DNA from: Variovorax sp. PBL-E5
GTDB taxonomy: Bacteria; Pseudomonadota; Gammaproteobacteria; Burkholderiales; Burkholderiaceae_C
Direction: 5' to 3'
Length of the DNA stretch: 64,000 nucleotides
NCBI RefSeq assembly: GCF_901827185.1
Contig: NZ_LR594671.1
Span: forward strand, 4,954,001-5,018,000
The translations under genes and the position numbers were made by a program. Positions within the stretch are counted from its first letter, which is position 1. Each line of letters begins with the position of its first letter. Shown here one piece after another: positions 42,324 through 51,775 of this stretch. Under the pieces are notes generated by a model. It was not told the origin of the DNA, did not search any database, and saw only the letters and a program-made list of their open reading frames with translations.

Positions 42324-43999
42324 TGGGCGAGGGCCAGAACGTCGATGTGCTTGTGCTTGGCGCCGGCGCAGCCGGTATGACGGCCGCGCTGGCCGCACAT
42401 GCACGCGGCCTGAAGGTGTTGCTTGTGGAGTCGAGCAACCAGGTCGGCGGAACAAGCTCCACCTCCGCAGGGACACTCTGGCTGCCTTGCGCAGCGCAGG
42501 ACGACGCCAAAGGCACATGCCGCGACCAGGCTCGCGCGTATCTCGAAGCGAGCATCGGCCGGGGCGCCGAGGCCGCCAAGATCGATGCCCTGCTCGACTC
42601 GGGTCCGCAACTCCTGCGCTTTCTCCATAGCGCGACGCGGGTGCGCCTGTCGGCCGTTGCCGCACATCCGGATTATCTGCAGTCGCTGCCCGGTGCGACT
42701 CTGGGCGGCCGCGCGTTCGCGCCTGCCGAGTTTGACGGCAGGCTGCTCGGGCCTGCGTTCGCGCGCATTCGCCCGCCCTTGGCCGAGTTCATGGTTCTGG
42801 GCGGAATGATGGTGTCGAAAGCGGACATCCCCGACCTGCTCAATGCGACGCGCGAGCCACGCTCGTTCTTGCGCGCAGCACGCCTGGTGTTGCGGCATGC
42901 CATGGACCGACTGACCCGCAAGCGGGGCACGCGGTTGGTCATGGGCAATGCCCTGGTCGCCCAGCTTTTCGCGACAGTCCTGGACAAACGCATCGAGATT
43001 GCGTTTGAGAGCACAGTCACGCGCGTCCAGCGCGACGGCACGGGGTTCTCGTGTGTCGTCGGGCATGCCCAGGGCGAGCGGGCGGTTCGTATCGGCAAGG
43101 CACTCGTGCTGGCAACCGGCGGGTTTTCGGGCAACGCGCAAATGCGCGAGCGCTGGCTGCCCGCGCCTGCAATTGCGCACAGCGTTGCGCACGGTGGCAA
43201 TTCCGGCGGCGGCATCGACCTGGGCATGGCGCTAGGCGGCGCAGTGGAAGACAAGCACAAGTCCCCCGCGTTCTGGATGCCCGTGTCCACCATGAAGCGT
43301 GCGGACGGCAGTGTTGCGACCTTCCCGCACATCATGCTGGACCGAGCCAAGCCCGGCCTGCTGGCGGTGAACTCCGCGGCACTGAGGTTTGCCAACGAAG
43401 CCGACTCTTACCATCACTTGTGCGAAGCGATGCTGGACAACGCACGGCAAACCGGCAGCGCGCAGTTCTACCTGATCGCAGACGCAGCATTTATCAAGAG
43501 CTACGGTATCGGCATGGTCAGGCCGGGGCTGAAGTCGCTTTCAAAGTTCGTTGCATCGGGCTATCTCACGCACGCCACATCCCCTGCAGGCCTGGCCGCG
43601 CAACTGGGCCTCGATCCCGGCGTACTGCAAGGCACATTGGCCAGGTACAACACGAGCGCAGCCAGCGCGGTGGATCTTGATTTCAATCGTGGCGAGTCGG
43701 CCCTGAACCGGCACAACGGCGATCCCCTCCATACGCCCAATCCATGCCTGCGCCCGCTGGATACAACCGCGCTGTATGCGGTGCGCATTCACGTCGCAGA
43801 TCTGGGGACGAGTTTGGGCCTGTCGACCGATGCAGATGCGCGTGTGCTCGACAGTGCGGGCACCCCCGTGCCCGGGCTCTATGCGTGCGGCAATGACATG
43901 GCCTCGATGATGCGCGGTGCATATCCGGGTCCGGGAACAACGCTGGGGCCGGGGATGACTTTCGCGTGGCGCGCTGCGCGCCATATCGCTTCGGCCTAG
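42323..43999 (+). CDS. FAD-binding dehydrogenase (fumarate reductase/3-ketosteroid dehydrogenase-like)
   Basis: 558 aa from ATG 42323. Motifs: VLGAGAAGMTAALAAHARGL, GGTSSTSAGTLWLPC near residue 50, ALVLATGGFSGN, and the C-terminal GLYACGNDMASMMRGAYPGPGTTLGPGMTFAWRAARH. That layout is the fumarate reductase/ketosteroid delta-1-dehydrogenase group, which introduces or removes C=C bonds next to carbonyls. It suits dehydrogenation of an alicyclic ring. Its stop overlaps the convergent GntR gene's stop by 4 bp. Confidence 0.82.
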   Translation: MGEGQNVDVLVLGAGAAGMTAALAAHARGLKVLLVESSNQVGGTSSTSAGTLWLPCAAQDDAKGTCRDQARAYLEASIGRGAEAAKIDALLDSGPQLLRFLHSATRVRLSAVAAHPDYLQSLPGATLGGRAFAPAEFDGRLLGPAFARIRPPLAEFMVLGGMMVSKADIPDLLNATREPRSFLRAARLVLRHAMDRLTRKRGTRLVMGNALVAQLFATVLDKRIEIAFESTVTRVQRDGTGFSCVVGHAQGERAVRIGKALVLATGGFSGNAQMRERWLPAPAIAHSVAHGGNSGGGIDLGMALGGAVEDKHKSPAFWMPVSTMKRADGSVATFPHIMLDRAKPGLLAVNSAALRFANEADSYHHLCEAMLDNARQTGSAQFYLIADAAFIKSYGIGMVRPGLKSLSKFVASGYLTHATSPAGLAAQLGLDPGVLQGTLARYNTSAASAVDLDFNRGESALNRHNGDPLHTPNPCLRPLDTTALYAVRIHVADLGTSLGLSTDADARVLDSAGTPVPGLYACGNDMASMMRGAYPGPGTTLGPGMTFAWRAARHIASA

Positions 44000-44787
44000 G
44001 CGCGAGAAGCTTTTTTCCGGACTTCGGCGGCCGGCCTGGTTGCGTCGCCCATCAGGCCGACGAGATATTCGTACGTGCGGTCGATGTGCTGCAGCGCGAG
44101 CTTCTCGGCCAGCGGCGCGTTGCGCCGCACACAGGCGTCCAGCAGTGCAAGATGCTCGCCCTCCGCGCGCCGGGAATATTCACCGTCTTTAGTCAACTGC
44201 AGGCGGTAACGGTCCTGCATGTCCATGAGCGTGCTGCAAAAGTGCATGAGCATGGGCATGCCGCAGCCTGACAACACTGCAAGGTGAAACTTGCGATGCG
44301 CGTTTTCCCATTCGGCGGCCGATGCCGGCCCGGGCTTTGCGGCAATGCGCTTGCCCAGCATGTGCGCGGTCGCTGCGACCCGCTCTTCCCAATCATCGTC
44401 GCCGTGCAGCACCGACTCGCGGATGGCCACGGGCTCGCACAGGCGCCTGATGGTGACGATCTCGCCGAGATTGGCGCGCGACATTTCACTGACGCGAAAC
44501 CCGCGCTTGGCCTCGAAATGGACGAAGCCCTCAGCGGTGAGTCGCGACAGTGCTTCGCGCAACGGACTGAGGCTGACGTCGTAGCGCCCCTTCATCTCGT
44601 CGAGGTTCAGGCGCGAGCCGGCCGGGCTTTCGCCGCGCAAAATTCCCAGCCGGATTTGCCGTGCCAGCCGGTCCGACAGCAGGTCCTGGACTTCGCCCTC
44701 CACCGGCGCTCGCGCCGGGGGATCGACAAGAAGGGGCTGGCCGGCCGGCTGTTTTGATTTGGGTGCGCGCTTCGCTGAGGTTGCCAT
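43996..44787 (-). CDS. GntR family regulator (FCD type)
   Basis: 263 aa. Residues ~35-100 are the winged HTH (LARQIRLGILRGESPAGSRL, YDVSLSPLREALSRLTAEG). The all-helical FCD ligand domain follows, with the His/Asp positions of the metal-binding type (EWENAHRKFHLAVLSGCG). FCD regulators usually repress catabolic operons until a carboxylate inducer binds. It lies 29 bp after the second tctC gene and could be the last gene of that operon. Targets probably include the divergent promoter at 39 kb. Confidence 0.85.
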   Translation of the reverse strand: MATSAKRAPKSKQPAGQPLLVDPPARAPVEGEVQDLLSDRLARQIRLGILRGESPAGSRLNLDEMKGRYDVSLSPLREALSRLTAEGFVHFEAKRGFRVSEMSRANLGEIVTIRRLCEPVAIRESVLHGDDDWEERVAATAHMLGKRIAAKPGPASAAEWENAHRKFHLAVLSGCGMPMLMHFCSTLMDMQDRYRLQLTKDGEYSRRAEGEHLALLDACVRRNAPLAEKLALQHIDRTYEYLVGLMGDATRPAAEVRKKASRA

Positions 44788-44816
44788 GCGCCAATCATAG
44801 AGCGGCGCACGGTGTG

Positions 44817-45794
44817 TCAGGACGCAGTGATGTTCCTGGCGGTGACGATATCGCCCCAGCGCTTGACCTCGGAGCGGACCAGCGACATATACGCATCGCG
44901 TGAACCGGACATGGGCGCGGAGCCCAGAGCAGTGATCCTTGCGATGACGGACGGCTCTGCAAGCACCGCGTTGAGCGTGGCATTCAAACGGTCCAGCACA
45001 GCGGCCGGAGTTCCCGCGGGTGCAAGCAATCCGTACCAGCCTTGCGCGTCGAGGCCGGGCATCGAAGTCTCCGCGAGTGTGGGGACATCGGGCAGCTGCG
45101 CCGATCTCTGGCGGCTGCTGACGGCCAGCGCGCGCAATTTGCCGCCCGCGACCTGCGGCAGCGCCGTGAGCACCAAGTCCATCACGAACTCCACCTGCCC
45201 GCCCATGAGGTCGACGATGGCCGGGCCGCTTCCCCGGTACGGAACGTGAATGAAGTTCGCTCCGGTATTGGCGGCCACCAGTTCAGGCAACAGGTGCGTC
45301 AAGGTACCCGCGCCGCCAGAGCCGTAGGCAATGGGTTTGGTCTTTGACGCCACGATCACGTCGCCGAACGTCTTGTACGGCGAATCGTTTCGCACGACCA
45401 CCACGAGCGGGCTGGTCGCTATCCCGCCGACTGGCACAAAGTCGGTGAGAAGGTTGAACGGCAGCTGCTTCATCATCGTAGCGTTGACTGCGTGGCCATT
45501 GGATGCAAGCAGCAGCGTGTGCCCGTCCTTCGGCGCCCTGGCCACGGACGCCGCGGCGATCGTCCCTCCGGCGCCCGGTCTGTTGTCCACAACGACGCTC
45601 TGCTTGAGCCGCTCCGACATCAGCGTGCCGACCAGCCGCGCGAGCGTGTCCGCAATACCCCCCGCCGCGAACGCGACAACGATGGTGACCGGCCGCGACG
45701 GAAAGTGATCCTGCGCGCTGGCAAGACAAGCAGCGCCCGCCAGCGCCGTTGCGGACAGGAACTGGCGCCTGTTGAGAAGAAAGAGAGTGTTCAT
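44817..45794 (-). CDS. Second Bug/TctC substrate-binding protein
   Basis: 325 aa from ATG 45792-45794, with AGGAG eight bases upstream; a nearby ATG at 45800 is too close to that site. Signal LNRRQFLSATALAGAACLASAQ, then FPSRPVTIVVAFAAGGIADT and the same internal motifs as the other TctC (YGSGGAGTLTHLLPELVAANTGANF). The pair probably arose by duplication and may bind related acids. It overlaps the TIM-barrel gene's stop by 4 bp. Again there is no tctA or tctB. Confidence 0.9.
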   Translation of the reverse strand: MNTLFLLNRRQFLSATALAGAACLASAQDHFPSRPVTIVVAFAAGGIADTLARLVGTLMSERLKQSVVVDNRPGAGGTIAAASVARAPKDGHTLLLASNGHAVNATMMKQLPFNLLTDFVPVGGIATSPLVVVVRNDSPYKTFGDVIVASKTKPIAYGSGGAGTLTHLLPELVAANTGANFIHVPYRGSGPAIVDLMGGQVEFVMDLVLTALPQVAGGKLRALAVSSRQRSAQLPDVPTLAETSMPGLDAQGWYGLLAPAGTPAAVLDRLNATLNAVLAEPSVIARITALGSAPMSGSRDAYMSLVRSEVKRWGDIVTARNITAS

Positions 45795-46654
45795 GGGCAT
45801 GTCTCCTGGTGTTCTGGAAAGTTGCTGTTGAAAAATCGCTGCGCGGCCTCTGCCGCGAGGCACGCGCGACGGGTTGCGCAACGGGACGCAAGCGCGGCGA
45901 CTGGCGTTTCCAGTTCAAGCTCGGCGTCGGCGGACAGCGCGCGCACCACCGAAGCAAGGTCGAGTCCGCCCTCGCCCAAATGCATGCGCCCCGACATGGC
46001 CTCATCGAAGAGCGATGCACCCGGCGCGAGTTGGGCAGGAGCATCGCTCAGCTGCGTGAGATGGATGCTGGATGGATCGAGCCGCGCAACGTCAACGGCA
46101 CTCGCGCCCGATCGCATGAGGTGCAAGGTGTCGATCACCAGGCCAAGGTTCGAGGCACCGACGGCCTTGATGAGCTCGAAGGTTTGGCCGATTGTCTTGA
46201 GTTCGCTCATCGGCATGAACTCCAGGGAGATCTGCACGCCCGCATCTTCGGCAGCGGCCGCGTACATGCTCAACAGTGAAGCGACGCGCTCAAGGTCCGG
46301 ATCGAAACAGCCCTGGATAATCCTGCGCGCCCCTAGTTGCGTGGCGGCCGCCACGTTGGCGAGCAGGTGCTGGATATGAACCTGAGGCGAGATGTAGTAG
46401 CCGGTCACACTCGGGATGCGGATGCGCGCGCCATTCGCCGCGCTGCGAAACTCATCGAACGTGGCTGCGTGGCTGCCGGCCTGACCCCACGTATCACCAG
46501 GGTAGCGGCCACTTATGCGTGGACTGACGGCGCCATAACCCGCGACCGCCGCGGCCTTCACCAGTTCAAGTGGAAGCGTCTGCGGGCCCAGCGTCAGATA
46601 GCCGAGCGTCAGTTGGGAAACCATGCGGTGTCTCGTGGTCATGGTCGTGGTCAT
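45791..46654 (-). CDS. TIM-barrel sugar phosphate isomerase/epimerase family protein
   Basis: 287 aa from ATG 46652-46654, which overlaps the SDR stop as ATGA; later ATGs at 46642 and 46624 are possible. The core has GARRIIQGCFDPDLERVASLL, GVQISLEFMPMSELKTIGQT (metal Glu), LGLVIDTLHLMRSG (metal Asp/His) and SSIHLTQLSD, the xylose isomerase-like/AP endonuclease 2 barrel. This fold includes 3-dehydroshikimate dehydratases as well as isomerases. Beside a shikimate dehydrogenase-like gene, a dehydratase acting on a hydroaromatic acid is a reasonable guess. Confidence 0.75.
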   Translation of the reverse strand: MTTTMTTRHRMVSQLTLGYLTLGPQTLPLELVKAAAVAGYGAVSPRISGRYPGDTWGQAGSHAATFDEFRSAANGARIRIPSVTGYYISPQVHIQHLLANVAAATQLGARRIIQGCFDPDLERVASLLSMYAAAAEDAGVQISLEFMPMSELKTIGQTFELIKAVGASNLGLVIDTLHLMRSGASAVDVARLDPSSIHLTQLSDAPAQLAPGASLFDEAMSGRMHLGEGGLDLASVVRALSADAELELETPVAALASRCATRRACLAAEAAQRFFNSNFPEHQETCP

Positions 46655-47436
46655 GCGCGCATGTCCGCAACCGTCCCCAGTTTGGCGGGCGGCGCTCCAA
46701 GAGCAAGCCAGCCACAGTCCACCGGCAGCGTCACGCCGGTGATAGAGGACGCTCGCTCTGAAAGCAAAAAGGCTATTGCGTCGGCAATATCCTGTGGCCG
46801 CACCGTTCGGCCTACGGGAGTGCGCGCTTCGATGTCGTTGAGGTTGAGGGCGCCTTTGGCAACCAGCGCCATCATGAGGTCTGTTTGCACGTAGCCGGGG
46901 GCAATGGCGTTGACGCGGATGCCGTCGCGCGCCCACTCGCACGCCATGCTTTCCGTCATTGAAGATATACCGGCCTTTGCCGCGCCATACGCGTTGCGCC
47001 CCGGAAAGCCGCCGTGTCCCACGATGGAGCTAATGTTGACGATGGCGCCGGACTGCTGCCGTACGAAGATGCGCGCGGCCTCGCGGCTGGCCAAAAATGT
47101 ACCCCGCACATGCACGGCAAGAATGCGGTCGAACGCCTCCACGCTTTGCTCCAGCGTCATCACGGGCTGGTCGCCGATGCCCGCGTTGTTGACGAGCGCG
47201 TCCACCCGGCCGTAGCGTTTGTGCACCTGTTTCATCAACGCGACGACATCGGCCTCGACGGCGACATCGCACCCGATACCCGCGTGTGCTGCGCCGAGCT
47301 CTGCCGCGCGCTGTTCGGCCGCATCAGGCCTGATGTCCGCGATGACGACGTGCCGAAAACCCTCAACCAGCCGGCGCGCTGTCGCCCAGCCGATCCCGTC
47401 GGCGCCACCGGTCACGATTGCCACTTCAGCTTTCAT
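46651..47436 (-). CDS. SDR family oxidoreductase
   Basis: 261 aa. TGGADGIGWATARRL is the cofactor motif, Asp in VIADIRPD suggests NAD, LVNNAGIGD follows, and YGAAKAG is the active site. The end VTLPVDCGWLALGAP is a variant of the usual DGG. Start overlaps the MaoC-like stop by 11 bp. It may act as a hydroxyacyl-CoA dehydrogenase or a ring-alcohol dehydrogenase together with the neighbouring MaoC-like hydratase. Confidence 0.85.
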   Translation of the reverse strand: MKAEVAIVTGGADGIGWATARRLVEGFRHVVIADIRPDAAEQRAAELGAAHAGIGCDVAVEADVVALMKQVHKRYGRVDALVNNAGIGDQPVMTLEQSVEAFDRILAVHVRGTFLASREAARIFVRQQSGAIVNISSIVGHGGFPGRNAYGAAKAGISSMTESMACEWARDGIRVNAIAPGYVQTDLMMALVAKGALNLNDIEARTPVGRTVRPQDIADAIAFLLSERASSITGVTLPVDCGWLALGAPPAKLGTVADMRA

Positions 47437-47866
47437 TGCGTACCCACTTCAGGATGTGGACCGCGACCGCGACCAGCGTGCCATGCTGGTTGGTCACGTC
47501 GATGTGCGCTGTCGATCTGCGCCGCTCGGTGTCCACGTCTGTGAACTCGTATTTGAGGTGAACCGTGTCACCAAAAAAAATAGGCGCGAGGAACCGCACA
47601 CGGTCAAAGCCCAGTGCAACCGGCGTTTCGTCCGCGCCCTCGCGCATGTGCGCAATGGCCAGGCTGGACACCGTGGACATGTAGCCGACCAGCAAAGCGC
47701 CGTGCGCCTGCAACTTGCCGAACTTCGACTTCTGCATGTACTGCTGGTTCACATGATTGGGCGCAAAGTCCCCCGTGATGCCGGCAAAGCCGTACACGTC
47801 ATATTCGCCGACGGTCTTGCTGAACGAAGCGCTGTCGCCTGGTTGAACGTAAAACTCTTTTGTCAT
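47426..47866 (-). CDS. MaoC-like hotdog hydratase/dehydratase
   Basis: 146 aa. The MaoC pattern FSKTVGEYDVYGFAGITGDF with APNHVNQQYMQKSKFGKLQAHGAL keeps the Asp and the hydrophobic loop, but the usual active-site 'D-x-N-P-x-H' appears as DFAPNHVN. MaoC-type proteins hydrate enoyl-CoAs. A CoA-transferase gene immediately upstream (12 bp) fits a CoA-thioester ring or chain degradation step. Confidence 0.82.
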   Translation of the reverse strand: MTKEFYVQPGDSASFSKTVGEYDVYGFAGITGDFAPNHVNQQYMQKSKFGKLQAHGALLVGYMSTVSSLAIAHMREGADETPVALGFDRVRFLAPIFFGDTVHLKYEFTDVDTERRRSTAHIDVTNQHGTLVAVAVHILKWVRNES

Positions 47867-47877
47867 TGCTGCATGCT

Positions 47878-49416
47878 TTATGGATGGAAATAGCCGGGAT
47901 TGATGAGCGACGGGGACCCAACCCGCGGCGTGAATTGCATTTGCTCCAGGACGTCCGCCTGGACATCGATGCCTGGCGCAACTTCGATCAGCTCGACGCC
48001 CTCTTTAATGAGTCGAAACACTGCCCGCTCGGTCACGTAGAGCACCTGCTGGCCGCGCGCGAGAGCGCGTTGTCCGCTGAATGTGATCTGGCTGACCTTG
48101 TAAACCAGCTTATTGACCTGGCCGTGCGCGCGCACGCTCAACACGCCATCGACCACATCGACCTCGCTGCCCCTGGCGCCGAACGTTCCGCAAAACACGA
48201 CCTTCTTCGCGTTCTGGCTGATGTCGATGAAGCCGCCCGGGCCAACGACTTCACCGCCCAGCATGGAGACGTTGACGTTGCCTTGCGCGTCCATCTCGCC
48301 CATGCCGAGAAAGGCGATGTCCAGACCGCCCCCGCTGTAAAAGTCGAACTGCGAGGTCGAATCGATCATTGCCGTCGCATTGATGGTCGTTCCGAACACG
48401 GCCCCATCAAGCACGTTGCCTCCGTGAATTCCGTGTTCCACCGTCTGCTTGTAGAGATGCTGCTCGTTGCGCTCAGTGATGAGTTTGGCCACGCCATCGG
48501 GCATGCCCAGCCCGAAGTTGACAGCGGCGCCGGGGCGCAGTTCCTCAGCGGCGCGGCGAGCGATGATCTTGCGCAGGCTGAAGGGCTGGGGCTCGCTCTC
48601 CACGAGCACGCGCCGCTCGCCCGATATCGAAGGGTCGTAGAACGTGTGATAGTTCTGCATTTGCGCTTCGTCAACCACCACCGCATCGACGAGAACGCCC
48701 GGAATCTGCACGCTTCTTGGTGGGAGTTCCCCGGTGCCGACCAGCTGCTTGACCTGCACGATGACCTTGCCGCCGCAGTTGTGCGCTGCCAGTGCCAGAG
48801 CAAATACATCCAGGTTGGCGATTTCATGGGCCAGGCTGATGTTGCCGTCCGGGTCGGCCATGGTCCCCCGGATGATTGCCACGTCCACATGCATGGGCTT
48901 GTAGCGAAGGTGTTCGGCCCCGTCGATGCTCACCAGCTCCACCAGGTCCTCTTTGGCGGATCGGTTCATCCGGCCACCCTGCTCGCGTGGGTCCACGAAG
49001 GTCCCGAGCCCCACAGTGGAGTAAAGGCCGGGGCGCCCAGCGCCGATTTCGCGCATGAGCTGCGAGATGACGCCCGAGGGAAACGAATATGCTTGGATCT
49101 TTTCCTGGCGCACCAATGCCTGCATCCGCGGAGAGGCCGCCCAGTGTCCTGCAATCACCTTTCGCACCAGTCCTTCATGCGCAAACCGGTTGACGCCCTT
49201 TTGCTTTTTATCGCCAAGACCAAGCGCCCATACAAGAGTCAGATCGTGCGGACCATTGCCCTCCAGGAAGCGCGACTCGATGCCGGCAAACACTGTGTCG
49301 GGTTCCAGCATTCCACCGCCTGCGCCAGTGATGGCAACAGTGTTGTTGTCCCCTATCAAATCCCCAGCCTGCCGGGCTGTCATCACTTGGCATTGGGTTG
49401 TAGCGAGCCTGTCCAT
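47878..49416 (-). CDS. Family I CoA-transferase (YdiF/propionate CoA-transferase-like)
   Basis: 512 aa, alpha and beta halves fused. Features: ITGAGGGMLEPDTVFAGIE at the start, the alpha-subunit end, then NFGLGMPDGVAKLITERNEQ in the second half, and the C-terminus LIEVAPGIDVQADVLEQMQFTP, diagnostic of YdiF-like enzymes. They move CoA from acetyl- or succinyl-CoA to a free acid by way of a glutamyl thioester. This is probably the activating step of the cargo pathway. It is the first gene of the minus-strand operon, under the IclR-type operators. Confidence 0.88.
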   Translation of the reverse strand: MDRLATTQCQVMTARQAGDLIGDNNTVAITGAGGGMLEPDTVFAGIESRFLEGNGPHDLTLVWALGLGDKKQKGVNRFAHEGLVRKVIAGHWAASPRMQALVRQEKIQAYSFPSGVISQLMREIGAGRPGLYSTVGLGTFVDPREQGGRMNRSAKEDLVELVSIDGAEHLRYKPMHVDVAIIRGTMADPDGNISLAHEIANLDVFALALAAHNCGGKVIVQVKQLVGTGELPPRSVQIPGVLVDAVVVDEAQMQNYHTFYDPSISGERRVLVESEPQPFSLRKIIARRAAEELRPGAAVNFGLGMPDGVAKLITERNEQHLYKQTVEHGIHGGNVLDGAVFGTTINATAMIDSTSQFDFYSGGGLDIAFLGMGEMDAQGNVNVSMLGGEVVGPGGFIDISQNAKKVVFCGTFGARGSEVDVVDGVLSVRAHGQVNKLVYKVSQITFSGQRALARGQQVLYVTERAVFRLIKEGVELIEVAPGIDVQADVLEQMQFTPRVGSPSLINPGYFHP

Positions 49417-49435
49417 GCCGCTATATTACACAAGT

Positions 49436-49472
49436 TGGAATCAAGATTCCACTTTGGAATGTAAATTCCAAA
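49436..49472. promoter_or_regulatory. Two tandem IclR-type operators in a divergent promoter
   Basis: TGGAATC-AA-GATTCCA (49436-49451) and TTTGGAAT-GTAA-ATTCCAAA (49453-49472) are perfect palindromes one base apart and share the GGAAT...ATTCC core known from IclR-family operators (TGGAAAT-N-ATTTCCA type). They lie between the CoA-transferase start (49416, minus) and the IclR gene (49489, plus), so one regulator can control both directions and itself. Confidence 0.7.
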
Positions 49473-49488
49473 TCGTCAAGGAGTTCAG

Positions 49489-50265
49489 GTGTTAACAACC
49501 AATCTTCAACGCGGCTTGGCAATGCTCGACCTGCTTTGCCGTGCCCAGGATGGCCTGCCGATGTTCAAGATGGCAGACCCGCTGGGAATTCCGCGAAGCA
49601 CCGCGCACCGCGTGCTGGCTGAGCTGAGTGAAGCAGGCTTTGTCACGCAGGAAAACGAACAGGCACCGTATCGGCTGACGCTGAAACTCGCCCAGATGGG
49701 CATGAGCTATCTCAATGTTGCCGGGGTCACCAACGTGATCCAGCCTGTGCTCCATCGGCTAGCGGCCGAAACGAAGGAACTCGCGCGGATGAGCATCGTC
49801 GACGGCAAGCGCTTGGTGTGGGTGTCAAAGGTTCAGGGTTCGCGCACCGGGCTGCGCTACGACGCGAATGCAGAGCCAGGCGAAGAGGTTGTCCTGTTCT
49901 CCAGTGCAACCGGCCATGCGTGGCTGGCCACCTTGCCGGAAAACGAAGCATTGGAAATCGTGATGCGCCAGGGGTTCGACCCAGAAAACCGCGGACCCAA
50001 TGCACCGAAGTCAGCTACCGAATTGCTAGAGCTGCTGGCCAAAGTGCGCCGCAAAGGGTATGCCCTTGTCCACGAAACCAATGAACACGGCATTTCGGCA
50101 GTAGCTGCCCCGGTGTGGAACAAGCCGGCCAACCGGGTCGTCGGTGTCGTCACCATCGCAGGCCCGACATCTCGCATGGATCCCGAGAAAATCGAGGCAA
50201 TCGCGCAACAAGTCCTAGCCTCTGCTGATGAGCTGTCAAAGGTGAGTTTTGGCCTAGTGCGTTAG
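49489..50265 (+). CDS. IclR family transcriptional regulator
   Basis: 258 aa from GTG 49489, with AAGGAGTT seven bases upstream. N-terminal winged HTH (LQRGLAMLDLLCRAQDGLPM, IPRSTAHRVLAELSEAGFV) and C-terminal effector domain (RMSIVDGKRLVWVSKVQGS..., GISAVAAPVWNK, VGVVTIAGPTSRM). IclR proteins commonly regulate aromatic and acid catabolism, often as divergent neighbours of their targets. Two operator palindromes lie between it and the CoA-transferase operon. Confidence 0.9.
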   Translation: MLTTNLQRGLAMLDLLCRAQDGLPMFKMADPLGIPRSTAHRVLAELSEAGFVTQENEQAPYRLTLKLAQMGMSYLNVAGVTNVIQPVLHRLAAETKELARMSIVDGKRLVWVSKVQGSRTGLRYDANAEPGEEVVLFSSATGHAWLATLPENEALEIVMRQGFDPENRGPNAPKSATELLELLAKVRRKGYALVHETNEHGISAVAAPVWNKPANRVVGVVTIAGPTSRMDPEKIEAIAQQVLASADELSKVSFGLVR

Positions 50266-51775
50266 CTGGCTTTCCCTTAGAGAACGTGACGAGCGGATGG
50301 GCCGGCGAATTCATAGCCGCAGTCAAGCGCCGCCAAGGCCAGCAACGTGTCTGTGCGTTTTGAGCTGCATGGTGCTTTATGGTTTCTGCACTTTCTTTGT
50401 CAGGAGGGTCGAGGGCACGATTTCATGCAACAGCGTCGCGGTGTGGAAAAAAAAGAGCGCAATCGCTTCAGGACTGGTGGACCAGGACGCTTGCCGCCCC
50501 TGGAGGAAAAAATGTGATCGTCTGGATGCGGACGCCGAGATCGAGTTCGGCTGAGTAGGTGGCAGCCACTTTGTGAGTGGGCACGTCACCAAAAATGGTA
50601 CTTACGTTTCCGCCTCATCACGCGACCAATTCAGACGCAACGAAGTCTAATAACTGGAGCCAGAAGGGAAACACCAATCCTTACACGGGCAATGAAGGCA
50701 CTAAAAAGGATTGAGCCTGCGTCACATCCGCAGAGAGTGAGCAGTGAAGCGAAGCAGGTTCCTAGCGCTGCTAGTGACATCAGTGCTGCCAGGACAATCC
50801 GAACCCAAATGGGGCGCGGAAGAGTTGGGCGCGGCGGTTGCGGTGCACGAGGACGGAGTGGCCACTACCTACCGTGCCTGGATCGCCACGTGCGATAGCG
50901 ATGGCATCGACCTGGACGGGGACACGCGAGAAGTGGCCGCCAAGTCGCCGAGCGCTGCCGACCGCGCCTTTCAGGCTGGTTTTCGTGACATTGGCGAATT
51001 CCTTGGCGCGCACCTAGGGTGCGTCTGGTGCGCTGATCGCGGTGGACCTGCGTGAGCAACCCTCGATTCTTGCTCCTGGCGAAACCGCACCGGTGATCAA
51101 TCCGCCGGGGCATCGCGTGCTGTGGCAGGTCTACCTGCTTCGTGATAGAGGCGAGAGGGTACCGGCGGATGCCGTCGCTCGGCGTCGCCAAGGCGGCATC
51201 CTTGAACTTTTGGCGGTGCGCGCAGCAGCCTGCAGGCGCACCTCAAGGACACATCGGTGCGACCCCACCCTGCTGCACCTGCAGACGCCCGACTCCTACC
51301 CAGCCCGCGCAGGAAAAATGGGTTGAAGCTCGGTGGATCCGAAATGGTTACCATCGCGGCGGGTAAATATCGAAAGCAGTATACGGAGCGAGGTTTCCTC
51401 CGCACTTTTGGGATCGCTCCGCAGCATGCTTGAATCAATACCTTGTTCCGCGAAAACGGACGATCCTTGGATCGCGATGCCATCCGTCGATTAGTCGGGG
51501 CGCTTTGGTGCATCGCCGATATCGCCCGCACCGACCGCTGTGATGGCGCGATATTTTCATTGACTCAAAAGTAAGTACGGATTTGGAACGACCGGACTTG
51601 ACAATTCGAAAAGGATCCCACTAGGTCGAGTTGTCGCGTTGTTTGGAGAATTGCCCCGAAACGGACGAGCCTCGAACATTCGCTGCCAAGTACTTCTCGA
51701 GTTCTGGCTTGCTCTACTGGAACCATCCGAGCGGACGCCTGCTGCCTATGGAATCTCGCTACAAGCGGCAGTAAC
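50266..51775. other. 1.5-kb segment without a supportable gene
   Basis: Short frames occur, for example 50744-51055 on the plus strand (103 codons, with a GTG-rich, Ala/Asp-rich product) and a minus frame 51531-51097. None shows a recognisable motif, and the codon pattern shifts between frames. The segment is more AT-rich in places (51530-51620). It probably consists of decayed gene pieces at the right edge of the catabolic cargo. Confidence 0.3.

Noticed and set aside
47860..49464. 534-codon plus-strand frame
   Set aside because: It is the antisense of the CoA-transferase gene, whose own frame shows clear family motifs. The plus frame is His/Ala-rich without family features.
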